Shown here: positions 15,076-22,467 of the stretch, piece by piece
Layout: each line of letters starts with the position of its first letter
Position numbering within the stretch: the stretch's first letter is position 1
Source of the DNA: a virus
Reading direction: 5' to 3' (one strand)
Length of the DNA: 28,389 bases
Virus record (IMG/VR): IMGVR_UViG_3300010354_000028
Coordinates: 1 to 28,389 of that record
The notes under the pieces: generated by a model
What the model saw: only the letters and a program-made list of their open reading frames with translations
Told to the model about the DNA's origin: nothing
Database searches by the model: none
Made by a program: the position numbers and the translations under genes

Positions 15076-15465
15076 ATGCCAGAAGGAACTTATTACAAAC
15101 CCGCTCAAGTTAGACCAACCAAGTATGGTTGTACAGGACCTCGTCCACAGGTCTGGGTCAGTGGTCCAGATGTACTACGTCACGAACAACACATTGCCTA
15201 TATGCGACACAAAGCACAGGCCACGTGGAGAGGTGAAGCCTATGAACTCACATTGAATCAATGGTATGATCTTTGGCAACCTGATCTATGGGCCAGACGT
15301 GGTCGCAGTTCACACTGTGTGATCTTGACCAGACATGATGAAACACTGCCTTGGTCAATGACCAATTGTAAATTTATGACTAGAAAAGATCATCTAGTGA
15401 TACATGCCAAAAAGAACATAGGCAAACGCTATCGTACCAAGGCAAGGCTGGCCAATAATGAGTGA
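15076..15465 (+). CDS. Conserved-looking small phage protein, possible DNA-binding
   Basis: The product is 129 residues. ATG 15076 is chosen for its GAGGAG ribosome binding site; an in-frame start further upstream would run through the terminator. The central pattern (AQATWRGEAYELTLNQWYDLW, shown here to its first residues only, then an RRGRSS segment, CVILTRHD, PWSMTNCKFMTRKDH) resembles short proteins that recur in T4-like cyanophages and other phages, possibly related to HNH/AP2-type DNA-binding proteins; this is from memory and unverified. The C-terminus is basic (KKNIGKRYRTKAR). It could bind DNA. It overlaps the next gene by 8 bases. Confidence 0.7.
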   Translation: MPEGTYYKPAQVRPTKYGCTGPRPQVWVSGPDVLRHEQHIAYMRHKAQATWRGEAYELTLNQWYDLWQPDLWARRGRSSHCVILTRHDETLPWSMTNCKFMTRKDHLVIHAKKNIGKRYRTKARLANNE

Positions 15466-15673
15466 TTGGTGGCAATCAACTTGGGATCCCTATCAACTGT
15501 TGATAGATCACGGTAAGGCTCTGGCCAAGATAGATCACCAGCAGCGTGAATTGGCACAGATACAAAATCAATTGGCTGCCACCATGCGTGATCTTGTCAT
15601 ACAGCACAATGAATTGGTCTCAGTGATTAGAACACACAAACAGGCCATTGAACAATTAAACAAGGATAAATAA
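15458..15673 (+). CDS. Small coiled-coil protein
   Basis: The product is 71 residues. It begins MSDWWQSTWDPYQLLIDHG and continues as one long amphipathic helix (residues 20-70, HQQRELAQIQNQLAATM) with heptad spacing. The start overlaps the upstream gene. It contains no membrane segment or known motif. It may form an oligomer or partner the preceding basic protein. Its stop codon lies in GATAAATA, a promoter-like motif. Confidence 0.6.
   Translation: MSDWWQSTWDPYQLLIDHGKALAKIDHQQRELAQIQNQLAATMRDLVIQHNELVSVIRTHKQAIEQLNKDK
15665..15672 (+). promoter_or_regulatory. Late-type promoter element GATAAATA
   Basis: One mismatch to TATAAATA, overlapping the end of the small coiled-coil gene. A transcript from it would start near 15678 and run only to the terminator ending at 15749. 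Confidence 0.35.
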
Positions 15674-15675
15674 TT

Positions 15676-15692
15676 ATGCCAGTAACTGGCAT
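15676..15692 (+). promoter_or_regulatory. Perfect 17-bp palindrome
   Basis: ATGCCAGT and ACTGGCAT flank a single A. It could be an operator for a dimeric protein or a small RNA hairpin. It also begins a nine-codon reading frame (MPVTGIDIL) preceded by AAGGA. Confidence 0.5.
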
Positions 15693-15715
15693 TGATATTC
15701 TCTAAATCCACTCTG

Positions 15716-15749
15716 AACCCCCGTGAAGCAATTTGCGGGGGTTTTTTTT
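15716..15749 (+). terminator. Strong intrinsic terminator
   Basis: AACCCCCG (15716-15723) pairs with CGGGGGTT (15736-15743) around a 12-base loop, followed by a long T-run (to 15749). It ends the 15076-15673 unit. Confidence 0.92.
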
Positions 15750-15759
15750 ACCTAAAGTC

Positions 15760-15788
15760 TTGACAAAAGAGAGTTTTTAGTAAATAAT
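15760..15788 (+). promoter_or_regulatory. Promoter with TTGACA, 17-bp spacer, AATAAT
   Basis: TTGACA (15760-15765) is a perfect -35 box, with AATAAT (15783-15788) 17 bases on. Like its twin at 12720-12748, the sequence begins TCTTGAC and ends TAAATAATA. It follows the preceding terminator and drives the gene at 15807 and possibly the terminase genes. Confidence 0.8.
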
Positions 15789-15806
15789 ACAACAAAGGTG
15801 ACAAAC

Positions 15807-16214
15807 ATGACAAGACTAGAACAAGGCGTAGAATTATGGGGGCAATTTGCCCTAGCACAATTAGATATTAAACGGCGTTTGGGTCACATACCCAGAGACA
15901 ATAAACTAATTTGGGGAGAATATCTACATCGTTGGGACAATGAAGATTGGCGCATGGTATTAGAAGCAGTGGGAGAACTGTTAGAGCGTTATCCTGACCT
16001 ATTCACTACTTCACAGCGCAGAGCCTTTGTACACACAGTACAAACTCTGTTAAAATATGAACATGATCATGATCGTTGTCTAGATACCAAATTGACCAAA
16101 TCAACCACATGGGAAATGTCAATGGTATTGAGAGAACTGTGGGTCAAGTGTCAAGAACCCCTAAAGCCAAGACCAGTTAAAGGTCTAAGTTCATGGCAAT
16201 CACTGTTTGAATAA
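15807..16214 (+). CDS. Unknown helical protein upstream of the terminase
   Basis: The product is 135 residues, almost all helical and Trp-rich (MTRLEQGVELWGQFALAQL; IWGEYLHRWDNEDWRMVLEA). ATG 15807 has AAAGGTG 6 bases before it; an in-frame GTG at 15798 is less likely. No known family is recognised. It is transcribed from its own strong promoter, just ahead of the terminase small subunit, so a role in packaging or its regulation is conceivable. A weak AT-rich hairpin follows the stop. Confidence 0.65.
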   Translation: MTRLEQGVELWGQFALAQLDIKRRLGHIPRDNKLIWGEYLHRWDNEDWRMVLEAVGELLERYPDLFTTSQRRAFVHTVQTLLKYEHDHDRCLDTKLTKSTTWEMSMVLRELWVKCQEPLKPRPVKGLSSWQSLFE

Positions 16215-16255
16215 CTAAAAAACTGCCAATCTCGCTGAGGTTTTTTGTGGTATTC

Positions 16256-16263
16256 CATAAATA
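16256..16263 (+). promoter_or_regulatory. Late-type promoter element CATAAATA before terS
   Basis: One mismatch to TATAAATA. At T4-type spacing the start site falls on 16269, the A of the terS start codon, which has no ribosome binding site. A leaderless transcript is implied if the promoter is used. Confidence 0.45.
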
Positions 16264-16268
16264 ATATT

Positions 16269-16673
16269 ATGGAACAACCACAAGACATTGCCACCTCCAC
16301 AGAATCAGAAGCAGCAAAGACTGGCCCCAAGCCTAAAGAACTCACAGAAGGCACTATTATAGGCTTACCTGTGGGCAGAGACCGTACAGTAGTACCCCCA
16401 GATCAAGTTGCTGAATTGGCCAAACTGGGCTGTACTGATAGAGACATTGCCAACTTCTTTGGCGTCAAAGAAGACACACTGAGATATAACTTTGCGGATT
16501 ATCTCATAAAGGGCAGAGAAGAACTTAAGATCAGCCTACGCAGATCAATGTTAAAAGCAGCACATGGTGGCTCAGCTGCTGTGCTGATATTTCTTGCTAA
16601 GAATATTTTAGGCATGAGTGACGCACCTACAAATTCTGAAGACAAGAAACCACTACCTTGGTCTGACGACTGA
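16269..16673 (+). CDS. terS: Terminase small subunit
   Basis: The product is 134 residues. Residues 45-75 (DQVAELAKLGCTDRDIANFF) form a helix-turn-helix of the type used by small terminases to bind the packaging site, followed by a helical oligomerisation region (LRRSMLKAAHGGSAAVLIFL) and a charged tail. It overlaps the large subunit by one base, the usual arrangement. The ATG at 16269 has no Shine-Dalgarno sequence; a TAAATA element sits just upstream. Length and order fit the family. The assignment rests mainly on the HTH and its neighbour. Confidence 0.85.
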   Translation: MEQPQDIATSTESEAAKTGPKPKELTEGTIIGLPVGRDRTVVPPDQVAELAKLGCTDRDIANFFGVKEDTLRYNFADYLIKGREELKISLRRSMLKAAHGGSAAVLIFLAKNILGMSDAPTNSEDKKPLPWSDD

Positions 16674-17914
16674 TGCCACTGAGTCTAGCACAGAAAACTA
16701 TCACAGAAGATCCCGCACGTTTTCGTGTGGTCATAGCTGGGCGACGTTTTGGCAAAACACATCTTGCTATTAGAGAACTGTGTTATCATGCCAGAGAACC
16801 TGGCAAAGAAGTATGGTACATTGCTCCTACTTACAAAATGGCCCGCCAGATTGTATGGAAAAAATTAAAGAATAAATTATTAGATCTAAATTGGGTGGTC
16901 AAAACAAATGAAACAGAACTCACTATACAGCTTGTTAATGGCAGTGTTATTGCTCTTAAAGGCAGTGACAACTATGATAGTCTACGCGGTGTGGGCCTTG
17001 ATTTTATTTGTTGCGATGAGTTTGCTGATATTGACCCTGATGCTTGGTATGAAACTCTACGCCCTACTCTGTCTGATCGTCAAGGGCGTGCTCTTTTCAT
17101 TGGTACACCCAAAGGCACTAGCAATTGGAGTTATGAACTATATCAAACGGGTCTAAACACACCTGAATGGCGTAGTTTTCAATATACTACAATACAAGGT
17201 GGCAATGTCAAACCTGAAGAAATTGAAGCAGCACGTAGAGATCTAGATCATCGCACATTTCGTCAAGAATATGAAGCCACATTTGAAAGTTATCAGGGTC
17301 GCATAGCCTGGGCTTTTAACCGTGAATTAAATGTCTGCGCAGCACCACAGGCCTTAGACACACGCACACTGTTAGTAGGCTGTGACTTTAACGTAAGTCC
17401 TATCTGCGCTGTGATCATGCTGCGAGATGGAGATTTATTATATGCCATTGATGAAATCCAAATGTATTCCAGTAATACTCACGAACTGGCAGAAGAACTT
17501 AAGGCTAGGTATTCCGCTTCAAAAATATTCTGTTATCCAGACCCAGCAGGCAGTCAAAGAAAAACGTCAGGTGGCGGCCTTACTGACCACACCATATTAC
17601 AAAACGCAGGATTTATAGTAAAAGCACCTAGGGCACATACACCTGTTAAAGACAGAATCAATGCTACAAATTCAAGATTCTGTAATTCTGTAGGCATTAG
17701 ACAGTTGTTTATTTCGCCCAAGTGTAAATACACTATTGAATCACTAGAAAAATTCTGCTATAAAGAAGGCACACAAACACCAGATAAAGGGCAATGGGAT
17801 CATATGTTTGATGCCTTATCATACGCAGTAGATTATCTATTCCCAATACGTCGTGATATAGATCCTGCGTTGACTGTGCCACAGCGATTTGGTCACGCAT
17901 TAGCAAGGACATAA
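16673..17914 (+). CDS. terL: Terminase large subunit
   Basis: The product is 413 residues, normal for a compact terminase. The ATPase domain has Walker A AGRRFGKT (residues 22-29) and Walker B with D115-E116 in FICCDEF, followed by the coupling motif FIGTPKG. The nuclease domain begins near CDFNVS (acidic residue in the first strand), has YPDPAG in the middle and ends with WDHMFDALSYAVDY, giving the expected acidic metal ligands. It packages phage DNA into proheads through the portal and cuts it. It overlaps terS by one base and precedes the portal by five bases. Confidence 0.97.
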   Translation: MPLSLAQKTITEDPARFRVVIAGRRFGKTHLAIRELCYHAREPGKEVWYIAPTYKMARQIVWKKLKNKLLDLNWVVKTNETELTIQLVNGSVIALKGSDNYDSLRGVGLDFICCDEFADIDPDAWYETLRPTLSDRQGRALFIGTPKGTSNWSYELYQTGLNTPEWRSFQYTTIQGGNVKPEEIEAARRDLDHRTFRQEYEATFESYQGRIAWAFNRELNVCAAPQALDTRTLLVGCDFNVSPICAVIMLRDGDLLYAIDEIQMYSSNTHELAEELKARYSASKIFCYPDPAGSQRKTSGGGLTDHTILQNAGFIVKAPRAHTPVKDRINATNSRFCNSVGIRQLFISPKCKYTIESLEKFCYKEGTQTPDKGQWDHMFDALSYAVDYLFPIRRDIDPALTVPQRFGHALART

Positions 17915-17919
17915 AAAAT

Positions 17920-19404
17920 ATGAACGTAATTGAAACTATACAATCAGAAATTGCTGCCACAATTAGCGGCAATACTATCTATGACGCACAATATCCAATT
18001 TGGCGCTATTACCTAGAAAGTTATCTAGGTGGTGATGAATATCGTTCAGCAGGACATTTGACCAGATATCAACTAGAAACTGAAGTTGAATATCAAAATA
18101 GACTGAAAGCTACACCATTAGAAAATCACTGTCAAAGTGTAATATCAGTATATAATTCATTTCTATTTCGTGAAGAACCTGACAGAGAACTAGAATCATT
18201 AGAATATCTACCTGAAGTAGAAGATTTTCTCAATGACGCAGACATGGAAGGACGCAGTCTCAACGCATTTATGAAAGATGTGTCAACCTGGACCAATGTG
18301 TTTGGTCATGCTTGGATTGTAGTTGCCAAACCCAACGTAGGTGCTTTAACTCGTGCTGATGAACAGGCTCAAGGTGTGCGTCCTTATGTTAATCTATTAA
18401 CTCCCCTAGTTGTGTTAGACTGGTTGTGGAAGCGTTCACCGTCAGGACGCTTTGAATTAGTCTACTTCAAATATCTAGAAGATGTCAATGGTGATGTACG
18501 CACAGTCAAAGAGTGGACTCCAGAAACTATTACAACCACAGTGGTCAATCTAAAAGATCAAACAATTTCAGAAAAGATCGTTGAACCAAATGGTCTAAGC
18601 AAGATACCCGCAATCTGTGTTTACAATCGTAGATCAACTGTGAGAGGCATTGGTGTAAGTGCCATTGCTGACATTGCTGATCATCAAAAATATATCTATA
18701 ACAGTTACAGTGAAATCTTTCAAAGTGTACAAATGAATACACATCCCAGCCTAGTAGTTGCTGGTCAAACTCAGGTAGGCACAGGCTCTGGTGCTGTGAT
18801 ACGTGTAGAAGAAAATTCAGATCCTGGATTAAAACCCTATGTGTTAAACTTTGGATCAAGCGATATCAACAATATTTTATCAGCAGTTCGCCAATCAACA
18901 GATGCCATAGACAAAATGGCCAACACTGGTGCTGTTCGTGCTACAGAAAGCCGTACAATGAGTGGTGTTGCTATGGAAACAGAATTCCAATTGCTCAACG
19001 CACGTCTCAGTGAATCAGCAGATGAATTAGAACTTGCTGAAGAACAATTATGGAAATTATTTTCTGAATACATGGGCTATACCTGGGATGGCAGTATAGA
19101 CTATCCAGGATCATTTAATATTCGTGACACTGGATCAGAAATTGCTCAACTAGCACAGGCCAAATCAGCAGCCACAGATCCTAGAGTAATGAACATCATT
19201 GATGGTAGAATTGTAGAATGGTTAGGTGAAGAAGAAGACATCATCTTTGCTCAAGACATGGTGGGCGCAAGTGAGGGATTGCCTGCTGAAGCACCATTTG
19301 AACCACACATCATGAAAGATCTTGACACTGGCAAAGAATATATTGCTAGAACAGAACAAGAACATGAACAATATGCCGCACTGGGCTATGTTCACGAGGA
19401 TTAA
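17920..19404 (+). CDS. Portal protein
   Basis: The product is 494 residues, in the usual portal range. It follows terL directly. The N-terminal part (YRSAGHLTRYQLETEVEYQ, NRLKATPLENHCQSVISVY) and the later long helix-rich stretch (QSTDAIDKMANTGAVRATE, MSGVAMETEFQLLNARLSE) fit siphovirus portal proteins. Twelve copies would form the ring at the capsid vertex through which DNA passes and to which connectors attach. The C-terminal end (GKEYIARTEQEHEQYAALGY) is typical of the family in aquatic phages. I identify it by position and pattern rather than by a catalytic motif. Confidence 0.92.
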   Translation: MNVIETIQSEIAATISGNTIYDAQYPIWRYYLESYLGGDEYRSAGHLTRYQLETEVEYQNRLKATPLENHCQSVISVYNSFLFREEPDRELESLEYLPEVEDFLNDADMEGRSLNAFMKDVSTWTNVFGHAWIVVAKPNVGALTRADEQAQGVRPYVNLLTPLVVLDWLWKRSPSGRFELVYFKYLEDVNGDVRTVKEWTPETITTTVVNLKDQTISEKIVEPNGLSKIPAICVYNRRSTVRGIGVSAIADIADHQKYIYNSYSEIFQSVQMNTHPSLVVAGQTQVGTGSGAVIRVEENSDPGLKPYVLNFGSSDINNILSAVRQSTDAIDKMANTGAVRATESRTMSGVAMETEFQLLNARLSESADELELAEEQLWKLFSEYMGYTWDGSIDYPGSFNIRDTGSEIAQLAQAKSAATDPRVMNIIDGRIVEWLGEEEDIIFAQDMVGASEGLPAEAPFEPHIMKDLDTGKEYIARTEQEHEQYAALGYVHED

Positions 19405-19406
19405 TT

Positions 19407-19577
19407 ATGCCAGTACGTAAAGTTCCTGGAGGATATCAGTGGGGCACACAGGGTAAAGTATATCCCACTCGTGCGCAGGCAGCACGTCAAGGCCAAGCAG
19501 CCTATGCCAGTGGTTATAAAAAGGAGACTGTTATGGGTAGAGGTCGTGGAAGAGGCAAGAAGCCACCAAAGCGTTGA
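19407..19577 (+). CDS. Small basic phage protein after the portal gene
   Basis: The product is 56 residues and starts 2 bases after the portal stop. It reads MPVRKVPGGYQWGTQGKVY, then TRAQAARQGQAAYASGYKK, then an Arg/Gly/Lys tail. The N-terminal pattern is common in small phage proteins placed near portal or capsid genes. An internal ATG at 19533, in the same frame, has AAAAAGGAG seven bases before it and would yield a 14-residue basic peptide. It overlaps the following gene. The function is unknown; the basic tail may contact DNA. Confidence 0.7.
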   Translation: MPVRKVPGGYQWGTQGKVYPTRAQAARQGQAAYASGYKKETVMGRGRGRGKKPPKR

Positions 19578-19911
19578 TTGGCTCACATATTTCAAGAGCA
19601 TTCAAACACAGTGCCCTTGGAGTTTGGTAGCCTGGATCAAAGGCAAAATTGACGTTGTTCGCTATGAGGGGCGCAAACTGCCTCTCATGGAATATCGTGC
19701 TAGAATGTACTTGATCAACGCAGAACCTGCTGTGATAGAATCAATCTGCTCAGCATTGGACTATGATGACAAAGAATATGAATGGTTATTTTCATATCCT
19801 AGTTATGGAGAATATGCTACACCTGTGCCAGTTATAATACAACAGCGCAGAGCAGAATTAAATATGTTACGACAACACTTAAAAGCTGGGAGCGACGAAG
19901 ACGCACAGTGA
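19504..19911 (+). CDS. Conserved-looking phage protein of unknown function
   Basis: The product is up to 135 residues from ATG 19504; the start is uncertain (ATG 19471 and GTG 19546 are in frame), because this end overlaps the small basic gene. The conserved-looking core begins at VDWLTYFKSIQTQCPWSLVA and continues through WIKGKIDVV, YEWLFSYPSYGEYATPVPV and IIQQRR. I have an unverified impression that similar proteins occur in T4-like cyanophages. It lies between portal and scaffold genes. Its stop codon is part of the terminator stem at 19904-19938. No enzyme motif is visible. Confidence 0.7.
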   Translation: MPVVIKRRLLWVEVVEEARSHQSVDWLTYFKSIQTQCPWSLVAWIKGKIDVVRYEGRKLPLMEYRARMYLINAEPAVIESICSALDYDDKEYEWLFSYPSYGEYATPVPVIIQQRRAELNMLRQHLKAGSDEDAQ

Positions 19912-19938
19912 AAACTGATCAATTTCACTGTGTTTTTT
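19904..19938 (+). terminator. Intrinsic terminator before the capsid operon
   Basis: CACAGTGAA (19904-19912) pairs perfectly with TTCACTGTG (19924-19932) around an 11-base loop, followed by six T residues. The stem includes the stop codon of the preceding gene. Confidence 0.92.
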
Positions 19939-19947
19939 CACGCACAC

Positions 19948-19955
19948 TATAAATA
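19948..19955 (+). promoter_or_regulatory. Exact T4-type late promoter element TATAAATA
   Basis: This is the full consensus octamer, placed 10 bases after a terminator and 41 bases before the scaffold start codon, with no recognisable -35 box. It would drive the scaffold, capsid and tail-tube genes, which are the most highly expressed late products. Confidence 0.6.
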
Positions 19956-19988
19956 CGTTATTAACACTCAATAGGAGGCACGCCCACG

Positions 19989-20669
19989 ATGAGCGATCAA
20001 TCATTGGCCACAGAGGTAACAGATACCGCAGGTGATAACCTTGAAAATCTGGCAAGCGCAGCTAAAACTTACACGCAAGAAGAATTTGACCGTCACATGG
20101 CAGGCCTAAAGGCCAGTATTGCTAAGAAGTATGAAAAACAACTTGGCATTTACGCAGAGCTAGGTGATATTGAACAACTCAAGCAGCTCAAAACTGAAGC
20201 AGAAAAGCGTCAGCAAGAGCAACAGTTAAAGCGTGGAGAATTTGAAAAGATTCTTCAAGAAAAAGCGCAAAAATGGGAGTCTGAAATCCAACGCAGAGAT
20301 TCAGTTATTAAAGAGTACAAGGTCAACACTCCACTGTTGAGCGCAGCAGCAAACATGCGAGCTGTGGCTCCAGAACAAGTCAAAGCCCTACTCAATAATA
20401 ATGTTAGATTGAACGCAGATGGTGAAGTTGAAGTTGTGGATAGCAAAGGAGCCGTTCGCTATAGCGATAAAGGCAGTCCACTATCCGTGGAAGATCTAGT
20501 GCGAGAGTTCTTAGATTTAAATCCGCATTTTGTTCAACCAGCACCAGCAACTACTAATACAAAGAGTAGCCATGTTGCGGACAATGTCAAAATTGATATC
20601 TCTAAATTAGATATGCGGAATCCAGAGCATAGAAAGATCTATGCCGCTGCCACTAAGAAAGGCAGATAA
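19989..20669 (+). CDS. Capsid scaffolding protein
   Basis: The product is 226 residues. It is highly charged and helical, with a long coiled-coil stretch (about residues 30-115, QLKTEAEKRQQEQQLKRGEF), a small central globular part (APEQVKALLNNNVRLNADGE), and a basic C-terminal end (RNPEHRKIYAAATKKGR). It precedes the major capsid protein gene directly. These properties and position fit a scaffold that guides capsid assembly and then leaves. No protease domain is seen, and none is found elsewhere. The TAGGAGG site lies 9 bases before the ATG. Confidence 0.88.
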   Translation: MSDQSLATEVTDTAGDNLENLASAAKTYTQEEFDRHMAGLKASIAKKYEKQLGIYAELGDIEQLKQLKTEAEKRQQEQQLKRGEFEKILQEKAQKWESEIQRRDSVIKEYKVNTPLLSAAANMRAVAPEQVKALLNNNVRLNADGEVEVVDSKGAVRYSDKGSPLSVEDLVREFLDLNPHFVQPAPATTNTKSSHVADNVKIDISKLDMRNPEHRKIYAAATKKGR

Positions 20670-20705
20670 AATTTAATGCCACAATAATCAAGGAGATTTT
20701 TAATC

Positions 20706-21545
20706 ATGGCTAACACAAGTTCTATTAATAGCGAATTATTTGCTAACCTGGTAGGCGCTGCTCAATATGCTGCCTACGAAAACTCTGTTGCTCGTCAATT
20801 AGTAACAGTGTTTGACTTACCTGCCAACGCTGGTAAGACTGTTCAAGTTCCAGTATGGAGCTCTATTGCTGCTGAAACAATCGCAGACGAATCAGCTGCT
20901 ACTGCCAAGGACACTAACACAACTTCTGCTTCTATCACTATGAAAGAGCACGTTGTTTATCACAGAATCAATGACATGTTACGTGACTCAGCAGTCAGTG
21001 ACGTTATGGCACAAGTTGGTGATCAAAGTGGTCGTGCTATTGCTGAAGCAATGGACACACAAGTTTTTGCTGAATTTGCCAGCTTGAGCGGTAGTTCAAC
21101 TGCTATCGCTCTTGCTAGTTTTGGCAAAGACGACATCATGGATCGTGTAGCTACTCTACGTGCTAACAAGTTGGTTGGCCCATTTGTCTGCGTACTACAC
21201 CCATTAGCAGCTAACAAACTCAAGAAGAGCCTAACTGCTGTTGATTCTTACACAGCTAGCGGTGCTTATGCTGATAACATTCTTGCTAACTACTTCGTGG
21301 CTCAGTTCGCTGGTTGCCGCGTAATTGAGTCTAGCCTAGTTCCTTATGCTGCTGGTACAGGCGTTGCTACTTGCGCTGTGTTTGCTCCAAGTGCTCTAGG
21401 TCACGCAATGCGTGGTTCTATCACTATGGAAGAACAGCGTCAAGCTGCTGCTCGTGCTACTGATGTTGTTCTAACTGGTGTTGCTGGTGCTGCTGTTCTA
21501 CAAGCTGGCCACGGCGTCCTCATGAACGTTGACCTAGTAGCTTAA
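20706..21545 (+). CDS. Major capsid protein
   Basis: The product is 279 residues, HK97-fold-like in character: an N-terminal helix, then a P-domain-like segment (TVQVPVWSSIAAETIADE), a long helix (ISMKEHVVYHRINDMLRDS in part), and an A-domain-like region (VGPFVCVLHPLAANKLKKS). The C-terminal half (FAPSALGHAMRGSITMEEQ) fits too. It follows the scaffold gene. Its codons favour GCT, CGT, GTT and AAC more than those of its neighbours, as expected of the most abundant protein. AAGGAG lies upstream. No N-terminal delta domain is present, consistent with a separate scaffold. Confidence 0.92.
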   Translation: MANTSSINSELFANLVGAAQYAAYENSVARQLVTVFDLPANAGKTVQVPVWSSIAAETIADESAATAKDTNTTSASITMKEHVVYHRINDMLRDSAVSDVMAQVGDQSGRAIAEAMDTQVFAEFASLSGSSTAIALASFGKDDIMDRVATLRANKLVGPFVCVLHPLAANKLKKSLTAVDSYTASGAYADNILANYFVAQFAGCRVIESSLVPYAAGTGVATCAVFAPSALGHAMRGSITMEEQRQAAARATDVVLTGVAGAAVLQAGHGVLMNVDLVA

Positions 21546-21558
21546 TTGGAGATACGTA

Positions 21559-22065
21559 ATGGCTTTCATTAAATCAGGTACAACTGTAACCAGTTTCGCT
21601 GAGTATCAAGACGTTCTTGATCAAGATCAAAGACTGTTTGATGCTAATGAAGGCCTTACTGATGACATAGTTGAGCAACACTTAACAAGAGCCACAGAGC
21701 GTATACTTACACAGTTACGCATGACTGCTTGGTGGCAAGATTATTACATCAAGCGTGGCACTGGCAATATTGCCACTGTGGCTGACATTCCCGCATTGAA
21801 TCCCAGTAAGATCAAAGATCGTTATAACGATTTTACTGAACTTTGTGTTTCAATGGCATTGGCAGATTATATACTGCCCAATGTTGCTGACTTTTCCAAT
21901 GAAGATTCAGCAGAACGCAGAAAGATGGGCTATTACAAACAAAGAGCTGAAAATCTCTTTCAAGAATTAGTCACTGCGGGAGACTGGTATGACTTTGATG
22001 GCTCAGGAGCAATCTCAAGCGCAGAAAAGCAACCAGGCGTCTATAACTTAAAGAGAGTGAGATGA
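21559..22065 (+). CDS. Head-tail connector protein with EF-hand loop
   Basis: The product is 168 residues, mostly helical (residues 10-60 and 88-140), as in gp6-like head-tail adaptors that follow the capsid gene. Residues 145-156 read D-F-D-G-S-G-A-I-S-S-A-E, a full 12-residue EF-hand calcium loop with ligands at positions 1, 3, 5, 7, 9 and 12. A calcium-stabilised connector is therefore likely. It overlaps the next gene by 4 bases. The connector role is from position and fold impression; the calcium loop is seen directly. Confidence 0.8.
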   Translation: MAFIKSGTTVTSFAEYQDVLDQDQRLFDANEGLTDDIVEQHLTRATERILTQLRMTAWWQDYYIKRGTGNIATVADIPALNPSKIKDRYNDFTELCVSMALADYILPNVADFSNEDSAERRKMGYYKQRAENLFQELVTAGDWYDFDGSGAISSAEKQPGVYNLKRVR

Positions 22066-22454
22066 GAACTGCCATATATGATCATATAAAAGACCTCCAA
22101 TTGGGTTCATTTAGACTCAGTGATGAGAGACCTTTTAATGCTTCAGGTCAAGCATTATATCTTAAAAACATGAAGACGATCTATGTTGATCAAGCACAGA
22201 CCGTTCATGATAATTTGATATCAACGCTTGATGGTGTTGTCATTAACGCAGAAACTACCACAGTACGTGTCTACATGAGCACAGACGCTAAACAAATGCC
22301 TTCAAATTACCAATCATTAGTCGCTAATATCAAAACTGCTAGAAACTCTACAGATATTACAGGTGTAAACCGTAGAGAAGTTGATGTTTCTACCACTTAT
22401 GAAGAAGACAAAATGGTCACGGAATTTGAATTTAGATTTACCACTTTAACATAA
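22062..22454 (+). CDS. Tail completion / tail terminator protein
   Basis: The product is 130 residues. It has alternating helices and strands (MRTAIYDHIKDLQLGSFRLS; VVINAETTTVRVYMSTD; VTEFEFRFTTL), the pattern of lambda gpU-type tail terminators or neighbouring completion proteins. It lies between the connector and the tail tube genes, the expected site. Its start overlaps the connector stop as ATGA. The exact role among completion proteins cannot be fixed from sequence alone. Confidence 0.75.
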   Translation: MRTAIYDHIKDLQLGSFRLSDERPFNASGQALYLKNMKTIYVDQAQTVHDNLISTLDGVVINAETTTVRVYMSTDAKQMPSNYQSLVANIKTARNSTDITGVNRREVDVSTTYEEDKMVTEFEFRFTTLT

Positions 22455-22467
22455 GGAAGAAATTACC

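Noticed and set aside
15010-15465. Longer start for the 15076 gene, from a GTG at 15010
   Set aside because: It would translate through the intrinsic terminator at 15016-15043 and lacks a ribosome binding site, whereas ATG 15076 has GAGGAG.
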